DNA of 64,000 nt from Herbidospora daliensis (GCF_001570585.1 NZ_BBXF01000005.1:744001-808000); one strand, 5' to 3'; positions 1 through 8,389 are shown, counted from the first letter of the stretch. Numbers and translations are program-made. Notes: generated by a model from the sequence alone, not told the origin.

Positions 1-102
1 GCCGTCGACGACGATCGGGACCAGGTCGGGGGCCGTGGCCTTCCATTGGGCGCGGCGGTGGCGGGTGTTGCTGCGGGAGGTCCTGCGCTTCGGGACGGCC
101 AT
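1..102 (-). CDS. rpmF: Ribosomal protein bL32, zinc-free paralogue (C-terminus outside window)
   Basis: Large-subunit ribosomal protein bL32. Only the first 34 residues lie in the window; the 3' end runs off the left edge. The start [20 protein letters not shown] is the conserved bL32 N-terminus. Where zinc-binding bL32 has a first CxxC after the VTC segment, this copy reads [11 protein letters not shown] without cysteine, so it appears to be the zinc-independent (C-minus) form. It begins two bases after the rpsN stop and is the last visible gene of a rpmG-rpmB-rpsN-rpmF operon behind a Zur-like operator. Known biology: such paralogues replace zinc-containing ribosomal proteins in zinc starvation. 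Confidence 0.9.
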   Translation of the reverse strand, partial: MAVPKRRTSRSNTRHRRAQWKATAPDLVPIVVDG

Positions 103-104
103 CG

Positions 105-404
105 TCACCAGCTCGCCTTCGTGATGCCGGGCAGTTCGCCCCGGTGGGCCATCTCGCGGAAGCGGATCCGCGAGAGGCCGAACTTGGTCAGGTGCCCCCG
201 GGGGCGGCCGTCGACGGAGTCGCGGTTGCGGACGCGGGTCGCGCTGGCGTCGCGGGGCTGGCGGGCCAGTTCGCGGGCCGCGGCGGTCTTCTCCTCGGGG
301 GTGCCCACCCGGATGAGGTCCTTGAGTTCGGCGCGGCGGGCGGCGTAGCGCGCGACGACCGCGCGGCGGCGGTCGTTGGCGGCGATCTTGCTCTTCTTGG
401 CCAT
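105..404 (-). CDS. rpsN: Ribosomal protein uS14, zinc-free paralogue
   Basis: Small-subunit protein uS14 of 99 residues, starting [14 protein letters not shown] and containing [19 protein letters not shown], the uS14 signature. It is the long type without the two CxxC zinc motifs of the 61-residue zinc form and contains no cysteine. Its ATG shares one base with the rpmB stop (TGATG), so the two are translationally coupled. It is the third gene of the zinc-free ribosomal operon. Assignment to family is secure; function in zinc limitation is inferred from the absence of cysteines and the upstream palindrome. Confidence 0.95.
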   Translation of the reverse strand: MAKKSKIAANDRRRAVVARYAARRAELKDLIRVGTPEEKTAAARELARQPRDASATRVRNRDSVDGRPRGHLTKFGLSRIRFREMAHRGELPGITKASW

Positions 405-640
405 CAGATCTTCTCTCCCCTGGCTCGGATGCGGGCCACGGCCGCCTCTATGCCGATCTTGTCGACGGTCTTGATCGCGCGGGTGCTGAGGGTGAGGCGG
501 ACGTGCCGGTTCTCGCTGGGCAGCCAGTAGCGGTGACTCTGGATGTTGGGGTCCCAGCGGCGGCGGGTGCGGCGGTGGGAGTGGGAGATCCGGTTGCCGA
601 AGACCGGCTGCACGCCCGTGAGCTGGCAGTGGGCGCTCAT
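404..640 (-). CDS. rpmB: Ribosomal protein bL28, zinc-free paralogue
   Basis: Large-subunit protein bL28, 78 residues. The core [20 protein letters not shown] is diagnostic. The N-terminus [12 protein letters not shown] keeps one cysteine but lacks the CxxC and distal cysteine pair of the zinc form. The stop codon overlaps the rpsN start by one base; the start lies within 4 bases of the rpmG stop at 637-639, giving an ATGA overlap. It is the second gene of the operon. Such zinc-free paralogues exist alongside housekeeping copies elsewhere in actinobacterial chromosomes. Confidence 0.95.
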   Translation of the reverse strand: MSAHCQLTGVQPVFGNRISHSHRRTRRRWDPNIQSHRYWLPSENRHVRLTLSTRAIKTVDKIGIEAAVARIRARGEKI

Positions 641-801
641 CGTTCCTCCCGGAACTCGACGTGGCGGCGCACGATCGGGTCGTACTTGCTGAGGGTGAGG
701 CGGTCGGGGTCGTTGCGGCGGTTCTTGCGGGTCACGTACGTGTAGCCGGTGCCCGCCGTGGAGCGGAGTTTGATCACCGGGCGGAGTTCGTTCCTGGCCA
801 A
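637..801 (-). CDS. rpmG: Ribosomal protein bL33, zinc-free paralogue
   Basis: Large-subunit protein bL33, 54 residues, (M)[19 protein letters not shown] then [16 protein letters not shown] place the start at the TTG at 801, preceded by an AAGGAAGGA ribosome-binding site about 10 bases upstream; the reading frame stays open to 864, but that would add 21 residues not found in the family and would run through the Zur-like palindrome. The CxxC pairs of the zinc form are absent. It is first in the operon with rpmB, rpsN and rpmF. Confidence 0.92.
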   Translation of the reverse strand: MARNELRPVIKLRSTAGTGYTYVTRKNRRNDPDRLTLSKYDPIVRRHVEFREER

Positions 802-835
802 GGCCGAGGTCCTTCCTTGAGCTGTGTCCGTGTGA

Positions 836-856
836 TGATAATGATAATTGTTTTCA
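836..856. promoter_or_regulatory. Zur-like operator between divergent zinc-response genes
   Basis: A 21-bp AT-rich imperfect palindrome sits in an otherwise very GC-rich region. The half-sites are TGATAATGAT and AATTGTTTTCA; bases match on both arms as TGA-AA...TT-TCA. It lies 35 bp upstream of rpmG on one side and 22 bp upstream of the COG0523 gene on the other. The shape agrees with actinobacterial Zur boxes (TGAAAATGATTTTCA-like), and the flanking genes are classical Zur targets. No Zur gene is in the window, so regulator identity is inferred. Confidence 0.8.
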
Positions 857-878
857 TTCGCCACTTGAGAGGTCCGCC

Positions 879-2030
879 ATGACCACCCCCGTCGTCCTGG
901 TCGCCGGCCTGCACCGCCGGGCCCGCACCGACACCGTCCACCGACTGCTGGCCGCCCATCCCGGCTCGGTGGCCGTCCACCACGATCTGCGCGAGGTCGC
1001 CTCCGGCCGGGTCGAGCGCACCGTCCGCGACGTCACCGGCGTGCTGGAGCGGGCCGAGGTGCGGCTGGCGCACGGGTGCGTCACCTGCACCGTCAGGGAG
1101 GACCTGCTGCCCGAGCTGATCCGCCGCGCGCCGGCCGCGTCGCTGCTGGTCGTCGACCTGTGGGACGCGGTCGAACCCCGGGCGGTCGCCGAGGCGCTCG
1201 ACACCGAGGAGGCGGCCGAGGCGCTGCGGCTGACCTGCGTGGCGACCGCGCTGCACGCCGCGCGGCTGCCGGTCGACATCGTCCGGGGCGAGCGGTTGGC
1301 GGAGACCGGGCACGGCACCGGCGGCGACCGCCGGCACCTGGCCGAGGTGCTGGCCCGGCAGACGGAGTACGCGACCGCTCTGGTCCTGTACGGCGGAGAC
1401 GAGGAGGACCACGACCTCTCGCGCGCCCTCCTGGCCCACCTCGCGCCCGCCACCCCCGTGGCCGACGGCCTCCCGGAGGTGACCGGTCCCGCCCTGGACA
1501 CCCGAACTTTGGCCGAGCGCGTCGACCCCGCCACCGCCGTGTTGCCCTGCGACGCGCGGGACGGCGAGGTCACCACCGTCGTGTGGCACCGCCTGCGCCC
1601 GCTGCACCCCGCCCGGCTGTTCGAGGCCCTCGACGACCTGGTCACCGCGTCGGTGCGCTCGCGCGGCCGGTTCTGGCTGGCCACCCGGCCCGACCGGCTG
1701 CTCGGCTGGGACGCCGTCGCGGGCGGCATGGCCGTCGAGGACGCGGGCCCGTGGCTGGCCGCGCTGCCCGGGGCCGCCTGGGACCTGGTCTCCCCCGCCC
1801 GCCGCGCGGCCGCCGCCCTCGACTGGAGCGACCCGCTCGGCGACCGCGTCCAGCATCTCGTCTTCGTCGGGCCCGACCTCGACCGCGACCACATCCACGC
1901 CGCGCTCGACGCGTGCCTGCTGACCCCGGAGGAGGCGGTGGCCGGTTCGTCGGCGTGGGCGCGCTACGACGACCCGTTCGCCCCGATCCTGGAACCGGCC
2001 GAAAGTCCGAGGCTCGGCTCCGACCGTTGA
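879..2030 (+). CDS. COG0523 (CobW-like) protein with degenerate P-loop
   Basis: A 383-residue COG0523 protein. The N-terminal strand [10 protein letters not shown] is followed by [10 protein letters not shown] where family GTPases have GxxGSGKT, so the Walker A motif is missing. The [12 protein letters not shown] segment (Cys67, Cys70) corresponds to the GCxxCT metal-motif region, and the C-terminal CobW domain is intact ([12 protein letters not shown] onward). Divergent from zinc-free ribosomal genes across a Zur-like box. Mycobacterial proteins of this type in the same context (Rv0106-like; Mrf, the hibernation-factor recruiter) also lack a good P-loop. A role in zinc-limited ribosome remodelling or zinc handling is inference. 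Confidence 0.85.
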   Translation: MTTPVVLVAGLHRRARTDTVHRLLAAHPGSVAVHHDLREVASGRVERTVRDVTGVLERAEVRLAHGCVTCTVREDLLPELIRRAPAASLLVVDLWDAVEPRAVAEALDTEEAAEALRLTCVATALHAARLPVDIVRGERLAETGHGTGGDRRHLAEVLARQTEYATALVLYGGDEEDHDLSRALLAHLAPATPVADGLPEVTGPALDTRTLAERVDPATAVLPCDARDGEVTTVVWHRLRPLHPARLFEALDDLVTASVRSRGRFWLATRPDRLLGWDAVAGGMAVEDAGPWLAALPGAAWDLVSPARRAAAALDWSDPLGDRVQHLVFVGPDLDRDHIHAALDACLLTPEEAVAGSSAWARYDDPFAPILEPAESPRLGSDR

Positions 2031-2069
2031 CCGAGGTGGTGCGGGCGGGAGCTTCGTAGCCTCGGGCGC

Positions 2070-2870
2070 ATGACCTTTCTCGTGACCGGAGCCACCGGCC
2101 AGGCCGGCCGCCGGGTCGTCGACGCGCTGCTCGCCGAAGGGCACCGGGTGCGCGCGCTGACCCGGCGTCCCGGCGCGGCGGCCCTCCCGCCGCAGGTCGA
2201 GGTGGCCGGGGGCGACCTCACCGACCCGGAGTCGCTGCGCGACGCGTTACGCGGCGTGGTGGGCGTCCATCTGCTGACCACCGGGGGCGACGACCACGCC
2301 ACCCTCGCCACCGGGCCCGAACTGGCCGCGCTGTTCGCGGAGGCGGGCGTGCGGCGGGTCGCCCTGTTGTGGAACGGGCGGGTGGGGCCGGTCGAGGAGG
2401 CGTTCGCGGCCGCACCGGTCGAGTGGAGCCGGCTGGAGGCGACCGACTTCATGGGCAACACCTTCCAGTGGCTGCCGCAGATCGAGCGGGGCCGGGTCGA
2501 GGAGGTGTTCGGGGACGTGCCGGTGGCGGTCGTCCACGAGGCCGACGTCGGCGCGGTCGCGGCCCGGGTCCTGATCGACGGCGGGCACGCGGGGCGGTCG
2601 TACACGATCACCGGGCCGGTCGCCCTGACGGCGCGCGAGCGGCTCGCGGCGATCGGCGAGGTGCTGGGACGGCCGCTGGAGTTCGCCGAACTGGGCGAGG
2701 AACAGGCGCGGGAACGATGGCGGGCGGCCGGGCACGGGGAGGAGCTGATCGAGATCTTCGCCGCGTGGCACAGCACTCCTCACCCGGCCACCTCGGCCGT
2801 CAGGGACCTGCTGGGGCGAGAACCGAAGTCGTACCGGGACTGGCTCGTCACGACCTTCGCAGGCCGATGA
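2070..2870 (+). CDS. NmrA/atypical SDR NAD(P)-binding protein
   Basis: A 266-residue NmrA-like protein with an N-terminal Rossmann motif VTGATGQAG (residues 5-13), a typical RRPG stretch after beta-2, and no catalytic YxxxK tyrosine motif, as usual for this branch. The C-terminal part (TARERLAAIGEVLGRPLEF) is the substrate-side domain. It probably binds NAD(P)H, either as a reductase or as a redox sensor; the substrate is unknown. It starts 39 bp after the COG0523 stop and overlaps the convergent small membrane gene by 23 bp. A second, related protein is encoded at 51214-52101. Confidence 0.8.
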   Translation: MTFLVTGATGQAGRRVVDALLAEGHRVRALTRRPGAAALPPQVEVAGGDLTDPESLRDALRGVVGVHLLTTGGDDHATLATGPELAALFAEAGVRRVALLWNGRVGPVEEAFAAAPVEWSRLEATDFMGNTFQWLPQIERGRVEEVFGDVPVAVVHEADVGAVAARVLIDGGHAGRSYTITGPVALTARERLAAIGEVLGRPLEFAELGEEQARERWRAAGHGEELIEIFAAWHSTPHPATSAVRDLLGREPKSYRDWLVTTFAGR

Positions 2871-3231
2871 CCTGCAGCGCGGCGAAGGCCGCGACCACCA
2901 CGGCCTGGGCGACGGCCCACAGGGCGCCGACGGTGGTGAACGACCACGCGACCACGGCGGCGACGCTGCCCAGCGACCAGAGGAGGTTGAGGGTGATCAC
3001 GGCCAGGGTCGCGGGCCGGCTGATCGGGCGGCGCGTGGACAGCAGGCCGACCGCGAGGGCGTACACGACCAGGAAGGCGCCGATCCCCCGGAGCAGGCCG
3101 GCCTCCGGGCCGAGCAGGGAGCCCAGCGGGGCGGCGAACAGCAGGTAGGCCAGGCCGTTGCCGCCGGTGACGACGGCGTCGCCGAGGAGTGCCAGGCGCA
3201 GGAAGTCGGGGCGGTGGGTGACGGCGGTCAT
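2848..3231 (-). CDS. Small four-helix membrane protein, unknown function
   Basis: A 127-residue integral membrane protein with about four hydrophobic helices (residues ~12-35, 45-63, 75-95, 103-122) and short basic loops such as STRRPISRP. A good ribosome-binding site, GGAGGAG, precedes the ATG. It resembles the small hydrophobic proteins often found beside NmrA or HxlR genes in actinomycetes, but I recognise no functional motif. It converges on, and slightly overlaps, the NmrA-like gene. Confidence 0.75.
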   Translation of the reverse strand: MTAVTHRPDFLRLALLGDAVVTGGNGLAYLLFAAPLGSLLGPEAGLLRGIGAFLVVYALAVGLLSTRRPISRPATLAVITLNLLWSLGSVAAVVAWSFTTVGALWAVAQAVVVAAFAALQVIGLRRS

Positions 3232-3320
3232 CTCGGGCTCCTCCGGCGGAAAGGGGACGTGCTGACACTCCGAAAGATGTCAGCCGCCGCGCGGAGCCGC
3301 GATTACGCGTCAGGTAACGC

Positions 3321-4001
3321 TCAGCCCGTCTTCCCCTTCGCCGGTTCGGTGAGGGTGAAGACGCGCAGGAACGTGTCGAGGGACTCGGGGCGGCCCCAGT
3401 AGACGACCTCGCCGGCCCTGGCCGCCCTCATCAGCGCCCGGTAGGAGGGCAGGCCGTCGGGGCCGAAGGTGATCACGAGGTCGGGCTCGCGGGGGGCCGG
3501 GCCGACGCCGGAGACGAGTTCCCCGTCGTCGACCACGAGGTGCAGGACCACGTCGTGGACGTGGACCTCCCAGACGGCGTGGACGCCGCGCGCGGCCCGC
3601 GCGTCGAAGGCCGCGCGGAAGCTGATGGTCATCAGCTCGGGCCGGATGATCTCACCTGGTTCCGGGTCGCCCATCTGGCTGGCGCCCCAGCGCCCGAGGG
3701 CCAGCAGGGCGGGCTGGAGCTCGATTCCAGCGGCGGTCAGCGCGTAGAGCACGCCGCGCTTGGGCGCGGGGGCGAGGCGGCGCTCGACGATGCCCGCCTG
3801 CTCCAGCTCCTTCAGCCGGGTGGCCAGCACGTTGGTGGGGATGCCCGGCAGGCTCTCGACCAGGTCGGTGTAGCGCAGGGGGCGGACGAGCAGGTCGCGG
3901 ACGATCAGCAGCGCCCATCGTTCGCCCACGATCTCGAGGGCGCGGGCCAGGCCGCAGTACTGCCCGTAGTCACGGCGCGTCATGCAGAAATCATAGCTCA
4001 C
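3321..4001 (-). CDS. HxlR-family transcriptional regulator with C-terminal sterol-carrier-like domain
   Basis: Residues ~8-105 form the HxlR winged helix: DYGQYCGLARALEIVGERWA, then DLVESLPGIPTNVLATRLKELEQAGIVERR. The family cysteine (YCG) that often senses thiol or quinone stress is present. Residues ~115-226 form an SCP2-like ligand domain. The frame opens at a GTG at 4001; an ATG at 3983 (MTRRDYGQYC) is equally plausible and fits the family start better. The gene is divergent from an MFS transporter, and both starts lie in a 26-bp tandem repeat, so the regulator probably controls both genes. Confidence 0.88.
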   Translation of the reverse strand: MSYDFCMTRRDYGQYCGLARALEIVGERWALLIVRDLLVRPLRYTDLVESLPGIPTNVLATRLKELEQAGIVERRLAPAPKRGVLYALTAAGIELQPALLALGRWGASQMGDPEPGEIIRPELMTISFRAAFDARAARGVHAVWEVHVHDVVLHLVVDDGELVSGVGPAPREPDLVITFGPDGLPSYRALMRAARAGEVVYWGRPESLDTFLRVFTLTEPAKGKTG

Positions 4002-4032
4002 TTTCTCATGCAGAAATCATAGCTCACTTTCT
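3981..4032. repeat. Perfect 26-bp tandem duplication over the hxlR start
   Basis: Two identical head-to-tail 26-bp units (3981-4006 and 4007-4032), each CATGCAGAAATCATAGCTCA followed by CTTTCT. The unit contains the HxlR ATG on the minus strand in its first copy; the second copy lies just upstream. Because 26 is not a multiple of three, the second copy does not extend the protein. A duplicated operator or a recent slippage event are both possible. Confidence 0.9.
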
Positions 4033-4038
4033 CGAAAG

Positions 4039-4076
4039 AAGTTAACTTGCAAAAATGAAGTGCCGCTGGCTACTGT
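4039..4076 (+). promoter_or_regulatory. Promoter and palindrome for the MFS gene
   Basis: TTGCAA (4047-4052), 18-bp spacer, TACTGT (4071-4076), with the ATG 7 bp further at 4083. The -35 is overlapped by the perfect 10-bp palindrome AAGTTAACTT (4039-4048), a plausible repressor site for the divergent HxlR protein. Confidence 0.55.
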
Positions 4077-4082
4077 CACGGC

Positions 4083-5330
4083 ATGACTTCCATCAGGCTG
4101 CCGCTCGCCGTCGGCTTCGCCGGGATCTCGGCCGCGATGGTGGCGATCCTCGTCGCGGCCGGGGTGCCGACACCGCTGCTCCCGGTCTACGAAGCCTCCT
4201 GGCACCTCGCGCCGTGGGAGCTGACGCTCGCGTTCGGCGTCTACTCCCTCGCGCTCCTGCTCACGATCCTGGTGATCGGCTCGTTGTCCGACCACGTCGG
4301 CCGCCGGCCGCTCATGATCGCGGCGCTTGCGGTGGAGCTGGTGGCGATGCTGGCGTTCCTGTCGGCGTCCTCGATCAGAGGGCTCGTCGCGGCCCGGATC
4401 GTGCAGGGCATCGCCACGGGCGCGGCGTCGAGTTCGTTGTCGGCCGCCGTGGTGGAGCTCGCGCCCGCCCGGCACAAGAAGCTCGGCGCGCTGGTGACCA
4501 CGGTCGCGCCGCTGGCGGGCCTGGCGCTGGGGGCGATCTTCGCGGGCCTGCTGGCCCAGTTCGCGACCGAGCCCGTGTTCGCGGTCTGGCTCGTGCTCGT
4601 CGTGGTCATGGCGGCCGGCACGATCTTCACGTTGTTCACGCCCGAGACGTCCACCCCCAAGCCGGGCGCGTGGCGGTCGCTGCGGCCGCGCGTCTCGGTG
4701 CCGCCGCAGGTGCGGCGGCTGTTCGCCACGACCCTGCCCGGCACGATCAGCGCGTTCATGACGATGGCGCTGTTCCTCGGGCTGGTCCCGATCGTGCTCG
4801 GCGGCGAGTTCGGGGTGCACCGCCCGATCGCCGGGGCCCTGGCCGCCTTCGTCGCCTTCACCGCCGGCGGCGTCGCCTCGGTGGTCACCACCCGGGTGGC
4901 GCCTCGAACACTGCGCCTGTACGGAGCGGCTCTCGTCGCCCTCGGCGCAGTGCTGTTCGTGGCGACCGTGACCTCCGGAGCCCTGCCCCTGCTGTGGGTC
5001 GCGGCCGTCTTCGGCGGGGCCGGGGTCGGCACGTCGTTCTCCGGCATGACCCGGGGCCTGGTGCCCGAGGTGCGGCCGCACGAGCGCGCCGAGTTGTTCG
5101 CCGCCATCTACCTGGTCGGCTACCTCGCGCTGGGGGTGCCCGCCATCGTCGCCGGTCAGCTGGTCGCGGTCGTCGGCGTGACGTCGATGGCGACCGGCTA
5201 CGGCACGATCGTCGCGATCGTCGCCGTGGCGGGCACCCTCGTCACGGCCGCGCGACCCCGTCGTACTCGACCCACAGGTGGCGCGGTCCGCGCAGAACCG
5301 GACTTGGCCTATAGGGCGGCGGGTCGCTGA
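4083..5330 (+). CDS. MFS drug/metabolite exporter
   Basis: A 415-residue major-facilitator protein with 12 predicted helices. Motif A, GSLSDHVGRRPL, lies between helices 2 and 3 (residues ~61-72). The overall architecture (LPVYEASWHLAPWELTLAFG in the first loop) resembles drug:H+ antiporters. Divergent from an HxlR repressor, a common arrangement for inducible exporters. The cytoplasmic tail of about 25 residues overlaps the 3' end of the convergent P450 gene by 89 bp, a large overlap for two genes that both look intact. Substrate unknown. Confidence 0.87.
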   Translation: MTSIRLPLAVGFAGISAAMVAILVAAGVPTPLLPVYEASWHLAPWELTLAFGVYSLALLLTILVIGSLSDHVGRRPLMIAALAVELVAMLAFLSASSIRGLVAARIVQGIATGAASSSLSAAVVELAPARHKKLGALVTTVAPLAGLALGAIFAGLLAQFATEPVFAVWLVLVVVMAAGTIFTLFTPETSTPKPGAWRSLRPRVSVPPQVRRLFATTLPGTISAFMTMALFLGLVPIVLGGEFGVHRPIAGALAAFVAFTAGGVASVVTTRVAPRTLRLYGAALVALGAVLFVATVTSGALPLLWVAAVFGGAGVGTSFSGMTRGLVPEVRPHERAELFAAIYLVGYLALGVPAIVAGQLVAVVGVTSMATGYGTIVAIVAVAGTLVTAARPRRTRPTGGAVRAEPDLAYRAAGR

Positions 5331-6414
5331 CCAGCCTCGGCCCGATCAGGCGGCCGACCAGCTCGGTCAGCACGATCTGCGCCTCCAGCCGGGCCAGCGG
5401 CGCGCCGAAGCAGTAGTGGACGCCGCCCCCGAACCCCAGGTGCTCGTTGCGCGGCCGGTCGAGGGAGAACCGGTCGGGGTCGGGCACGTGGGCGGGGTCG
5501 CGGCTGCCCGCCGCCAGGGCCAGCACGATCGGCGACCCGGCCGGGATGACGACCCCGCCGACGGTGACGTCCTCCAGCGCCGTACGCGAGGAGAGCATCT
5601 GCACCGGCGGCTCGAACCGCAGCAGCTCCTCGACCGCCGGCACGATCAGGCCCGGATCGGCGTGCACACGGGCCAGGATCTCGGGGTTGCGCAGGAAGGT
5701 CAGCATGCCGTTGGCGATCAGGTTGATCGTGGTCTCGTGCCCGGCGATCAACAGCAGCACGCCGGTCCTGACGATGTCGTCCCGGGTCATCTCGCCGTCG
5801 GCGATGAAGCCCGACAGCAGGTCGTCGCCGGGCTCGCGGCGGCGGGCGTCGACCAGGCCGCCCAGGTAGCCGTCGAGCTTGGCGGTCACCTCCAGCCGGG
5901 CGCGTTCGCGTTCGGCGCGGTGCTCCTCGCCCGGCGAGAGCGTCTCGATCAGCTCGTCGGCCCAGGCGTGGAACCGTCCCTCGTCCTCGCGCGGCACGCC
6001 GAGCAGGCGGCAGATCATCGCGACCGGCAGCGGGTAGGCGACCTCCTCGACCAGGTCGGCGCGGCGTTTGCCGGCCAGGCCGTCGATCAGGCCGGTGGTG
6101 ATCGCCAGCATGTCGGGACGCAGCGCGTCGATCCGGCCGGGCGAGTCGGGCGGGCCGAAGTGGCGCATGGCCAGGCGGCGCAGCCGGTCGTGCTCGGGCG
6201 GGTCGAGGGCGATGAAGGCCGGCACGCGGTCGGCGTCGCGGCGGCGGGAGCTGATCCGCGGGTCGTGCAGCAGCGCGACGATCTCCTGGTAGGTGCTGAC
6301 GACGTAGGTGCCGTCGTCCTGCCGCGCCACCGGGGTGGCCCGCAGCTCGGCGAACAGCGGATAGGGGTCGGGGCGGCCCGACGGGTCGAGCAGCCGCTGG
6401 AACGGGCAGGTCAC
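5242..6414 (-). CDS. Cytochrome P450
   Basis: A 390-residue bacterial class I P450. The I-helix motif AGHET is at residues 224-228, the K-helix ExxR at 263-266, and the heme-ligand loop FGGGVHYCFG has Cys335. No signal or membrane anchor is present, so it is a soluble monooxygenase. The start is a GTG overlapping the stop of the upstream ferredoxin/reductase fusion by four bases (GTGA), so electron-transfer partner and P450 are made together. The frame is open further upstream, but only as a shadow of the reductase. Substrate unknown. Confidence 0.93.
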   Translation of the reverse strand: MTCPFQRLLDPSGRPDPYPLFAELRATPVARQDDGTYVVSTYQEIVALLHDPRISSRRRDADRVPAFIALDPPEHDRLRRLAMRHFGPPDSPGRIDALRPDMLAITTGLIDGLAGKRRADLVEEVAYPLPVAMICRLLGVPREDEGRFHAWADELIETLSPGEEHRAERERARLEVTAKLDGYLGGLVDARRREPGDDLLSGFIADGEMTRDDIVRTGVLLLIAGHETTINLIANGMLTFLRNPEILARVHADPGLIVPAVEELLRFEPPVQMLSSRTALEDVTVGGVVIPAGSPIVLALAAGSRDPAHVPDPDRFSLDRPRNEHLGFGGGVHYCFGAPLARLEAQIVLTELVGRLIGPRLVSDPPPYRPSPVLRGPRHLWVEYDGVARP

Positions 6415-7979
6415 GACGTGACACCTCCGGGCGTCTGCAGCAGCGAGACCCGCCGTTCGGCCGGGTCGTGGCCGGTCACGACCACGGTCGCGTCGGCGGA
6501 GGGCGACAGCCGGTCGGGCACCCGGGCGGGCTGCGCGTCGCCCGGCGGGAACGGCGCGGCCTGCTCGATCCGGTGCTGGTAGAACTCCAGCCACATGCCC
6601 TGGTCGAAGGTGACGGCCGCGGTCATCCGCCCCTGGTAGCCGTACGCCGCGACGAACCGGCGGTCGGCCGTCGAGCCCTGCGTGACGACGATCTGGTCGG
6701 CGAAGGTCGGCACCCCGACCGACTTGATGTTGATCCCGAACTGGCTCGACCAGAACACCGGCACCGCCAGGTGCGGCCAGCGGTGCGCCTGGTCGCTGAT
6801 CATGTTGTGGGCGGCGATCTCGGCCTGGGCGACCGCGTTCCCCCAGTGCTCCAGCGTCATGAACTGGTACTGGTAGAGCGGGTGCGGGAACCGCGCGATG
6901 TCGCCGGCCACGAAGACGTCGTCCAAGACCAGCCCGTTGAGGTCGACCGCGCGGCAGCCCGCGTCGCACGTCACCCCCCACACCCCGGCGGCCAGCCCCG
7001 ACCCGCGCAGCCACTCGACGTTGCGGATCGAGCCGAGCGCGACCACCGCGACGTCGGCCTCGACGACGGAGCCGTCCGACAGGTGCGCGCGGCGGAACCG
7101 CCCGTCGGCGTCGCCCTCCAGCGAGGTGACCGTGGTGCCGCAGCGCAGGTCGACGCCGTGCTCGCGCTGGATGTCGGCCGCGACGTCGCCGATCACCCCG
7201 CCCAGCGCGCTCACCAGCGGGGCCGATCCGCGCTCCACGACGGTCACCGGCAGGTCGAGCTCCCGGCAGACCGAGGCGATCTCGCTGCCGGTGAAGCCCG
7301 CACCCAGGATCAGCACCCGTTTGGGTCCCGCCGCCAGCGCCGCGCGCAGCCCGGCCGCGTCCTGCGCCGAGCGCAGGGTGAACACGCCCGTCAGCGCGCC
7401 TCCCTGCTCCTCGGGCCAGGGCCGGGCGCGGGTGCCGGTGGCCAGCAGGACCCGGTCGAACTCCACCTCGCGCCCGTCGGCCAGCAGCACCTTCTTCGCG
7501 GCGACGTCGAGACCGGCGGCCGGGGTGCCGGCCAGCCACTCGGCCTCGACCCGGCGGACCTTCGGCAGCTTGGTGTGGTCGGCCGCGACCTCCCCGGTGA
7601 GCACCTGCTTCGACAGGGGCGGCCGGTCGTAGGGCTCGCCGTCCTCCTCGCCGATCACGGTCAGCCGGCCGGTGAAGCCGTCGCGCCGCAGCGCCTCGGC
7701 CGCCCGCGCCCCGGCCAGCGACCCGCCGACGACGACGATCCGGCCGTCGAACCGGTTCCCGCACTCGCGGGAGGCGGGCAGGGCGCGCATGGCCGTCCAG
7801 TCGAGGTGGATGGCCTGGACGGGACAGGCGGCTGCCGCGCGGAGGACGTGGTCGCGCTGGTCGTCGGGCGGGTCGAGGTCGTACCGCAGCGCCTCTTCAC
7901 CCATGGTGAAGACCTCGGGCGCGAGGAAGACACACTGGCCGTAGCCCTGGCACCTGGTCAGATCGACGACCACTCTCAC
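6411..7979 (-). CDS. Fused [3Fe-4S] ferredoxin - FAD ferredoxin reductase
   Basis: A 522-residue fusion. Residues 1-~65 are a P450-type ferredoxin with Cys10-x5-Cys16 and Cys52-Pro53 (CQGYGQC...CP), the three ligands of a [3Fe-4S] cluster with Tyr at the variable position. After a short linker comes a pyridine-nucleotide-disulfide oxidoreductase: FAD Rossmann VVVGGSLAGARAAEALR (~80-97), NAD Rossmann LILGAGFTGSEIA (~222-234), and VFVAGDIARFPHP near the FAD tail. These two partners are usually separate genes. It feeds electrons from NAD(P)H to the coupled P450. Confidence 0.92.
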   Translation of the reverse strand: MRVVVDLTRCQGYGQCVFLAPEVFTMGEEALRYDLDPPDDQRDHVLRAAAACPVQAIHLDWTAMRALPASRECGNRFDGRIVVVGGSLAGARAAEALRRDGFTGRLTVIGEEDGEPYDRPPLSKQVLTGEVAADHTKLPKVRRVEAEWLAGTPAAGLDVAAKKVLLADGREVEFDRVLLATGTRARPWPEEQGGALTGVFTLRSAQDAAGLRAALAAGPKRVLILGAGFTGSEIASVCRELDLPVTVVERGSAPLVSALGGVIGDVAADIQREHGVDLRCGTTVTSLEGDADGRFRRAHLSDGSVVEADVAVVALGSIRNVEWLRGSGLAAGVWGVTCDAGCRAVDLNGLVLDDVFVAGDIARFPHPLYQYQFMTLEHWGNAVAQAEIAAHNMISDQAHRWPHLAVPVFWSSQFGINIKSVGVPTFADQIVVTQGSTADRRFVAAYGYQGRMTAAVTFDQGMWLEFYQHRIEQAAPFPPGDAQPARVPDRLSPSADATVVVTGHDPAERRVSLLQTPGGVTS

Positions 7980-8057
7980 ACCGTCAGCCGTGCCCGCCCC
8001 CGATGCCCGGCATGTTCAGAAGATGATGATCTTTGAGTAAGCACGCAGAATGTCCCC

Positions 8058-8384
8058 ATGGCCAAGCGCATCCTGTACGTGCTCCTGGCGGTCGTCCTCG
8101 TCGTCGACGTGCCGTGGGCCGAGGACCTGCGCTTCGCGCACTCGCGCGCGGAGATGGCGGAGTTCGCCCGCGGCTTAGGGAAGGGCGCCGAGGTCCGCGA
8201 CGTGCACCTCGGGTGGTTGTCGTTCGCCTTCGTCCGGCACGACGACGACGGGGTCGTCTTCTACCGGGGCCGGACCTGGGGCCAGGACGGCTACGGCTAC
8301 ATCTGGAACCCCGTCCGCAAGCCGGGCGAATTCCGCCACCTGACGGGCCCTTGGTACTGGGTCTGGAACGACGCGCACATGTGA
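8058..8384 (+). CDS. Small secreted or membrane-anchored protein, unknown
   Basis: 108 residues. The N-terminus MAKRILYVLLAVVLVVDVPWA is a signal peptide or a single anchor. The mature part is rich in tryptophan, tyrosine and glycine (FYRGRTWGQDGYGYIWNP, GPWYWVWNDAHM), suggesting a small beta-fold. No family recognised. The ribosome-binding site is weak. It lies between the P450 unit and a degraded regulator. Confidence 0.6.
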   Translation: MAKRILYVLLAVVLVVDVPWAEDLRFAHSRAEMAEFARGLGKGAEVRDVHLGWLSFAFVRHDDDGVVFYRGRTWGQDGYGYIWNPVRKPGEFRHLTGPWYWVWNDAHM

Positions 8385-8389
8385 GCGGC

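Noticed and set aside
774-2144. 456-residue minus-strand open frame over the COG0523 gene
   Set aside because: Repetitive Gly/Arg/Val shadow of high-GC codons opposite a clear gene; no family motif.
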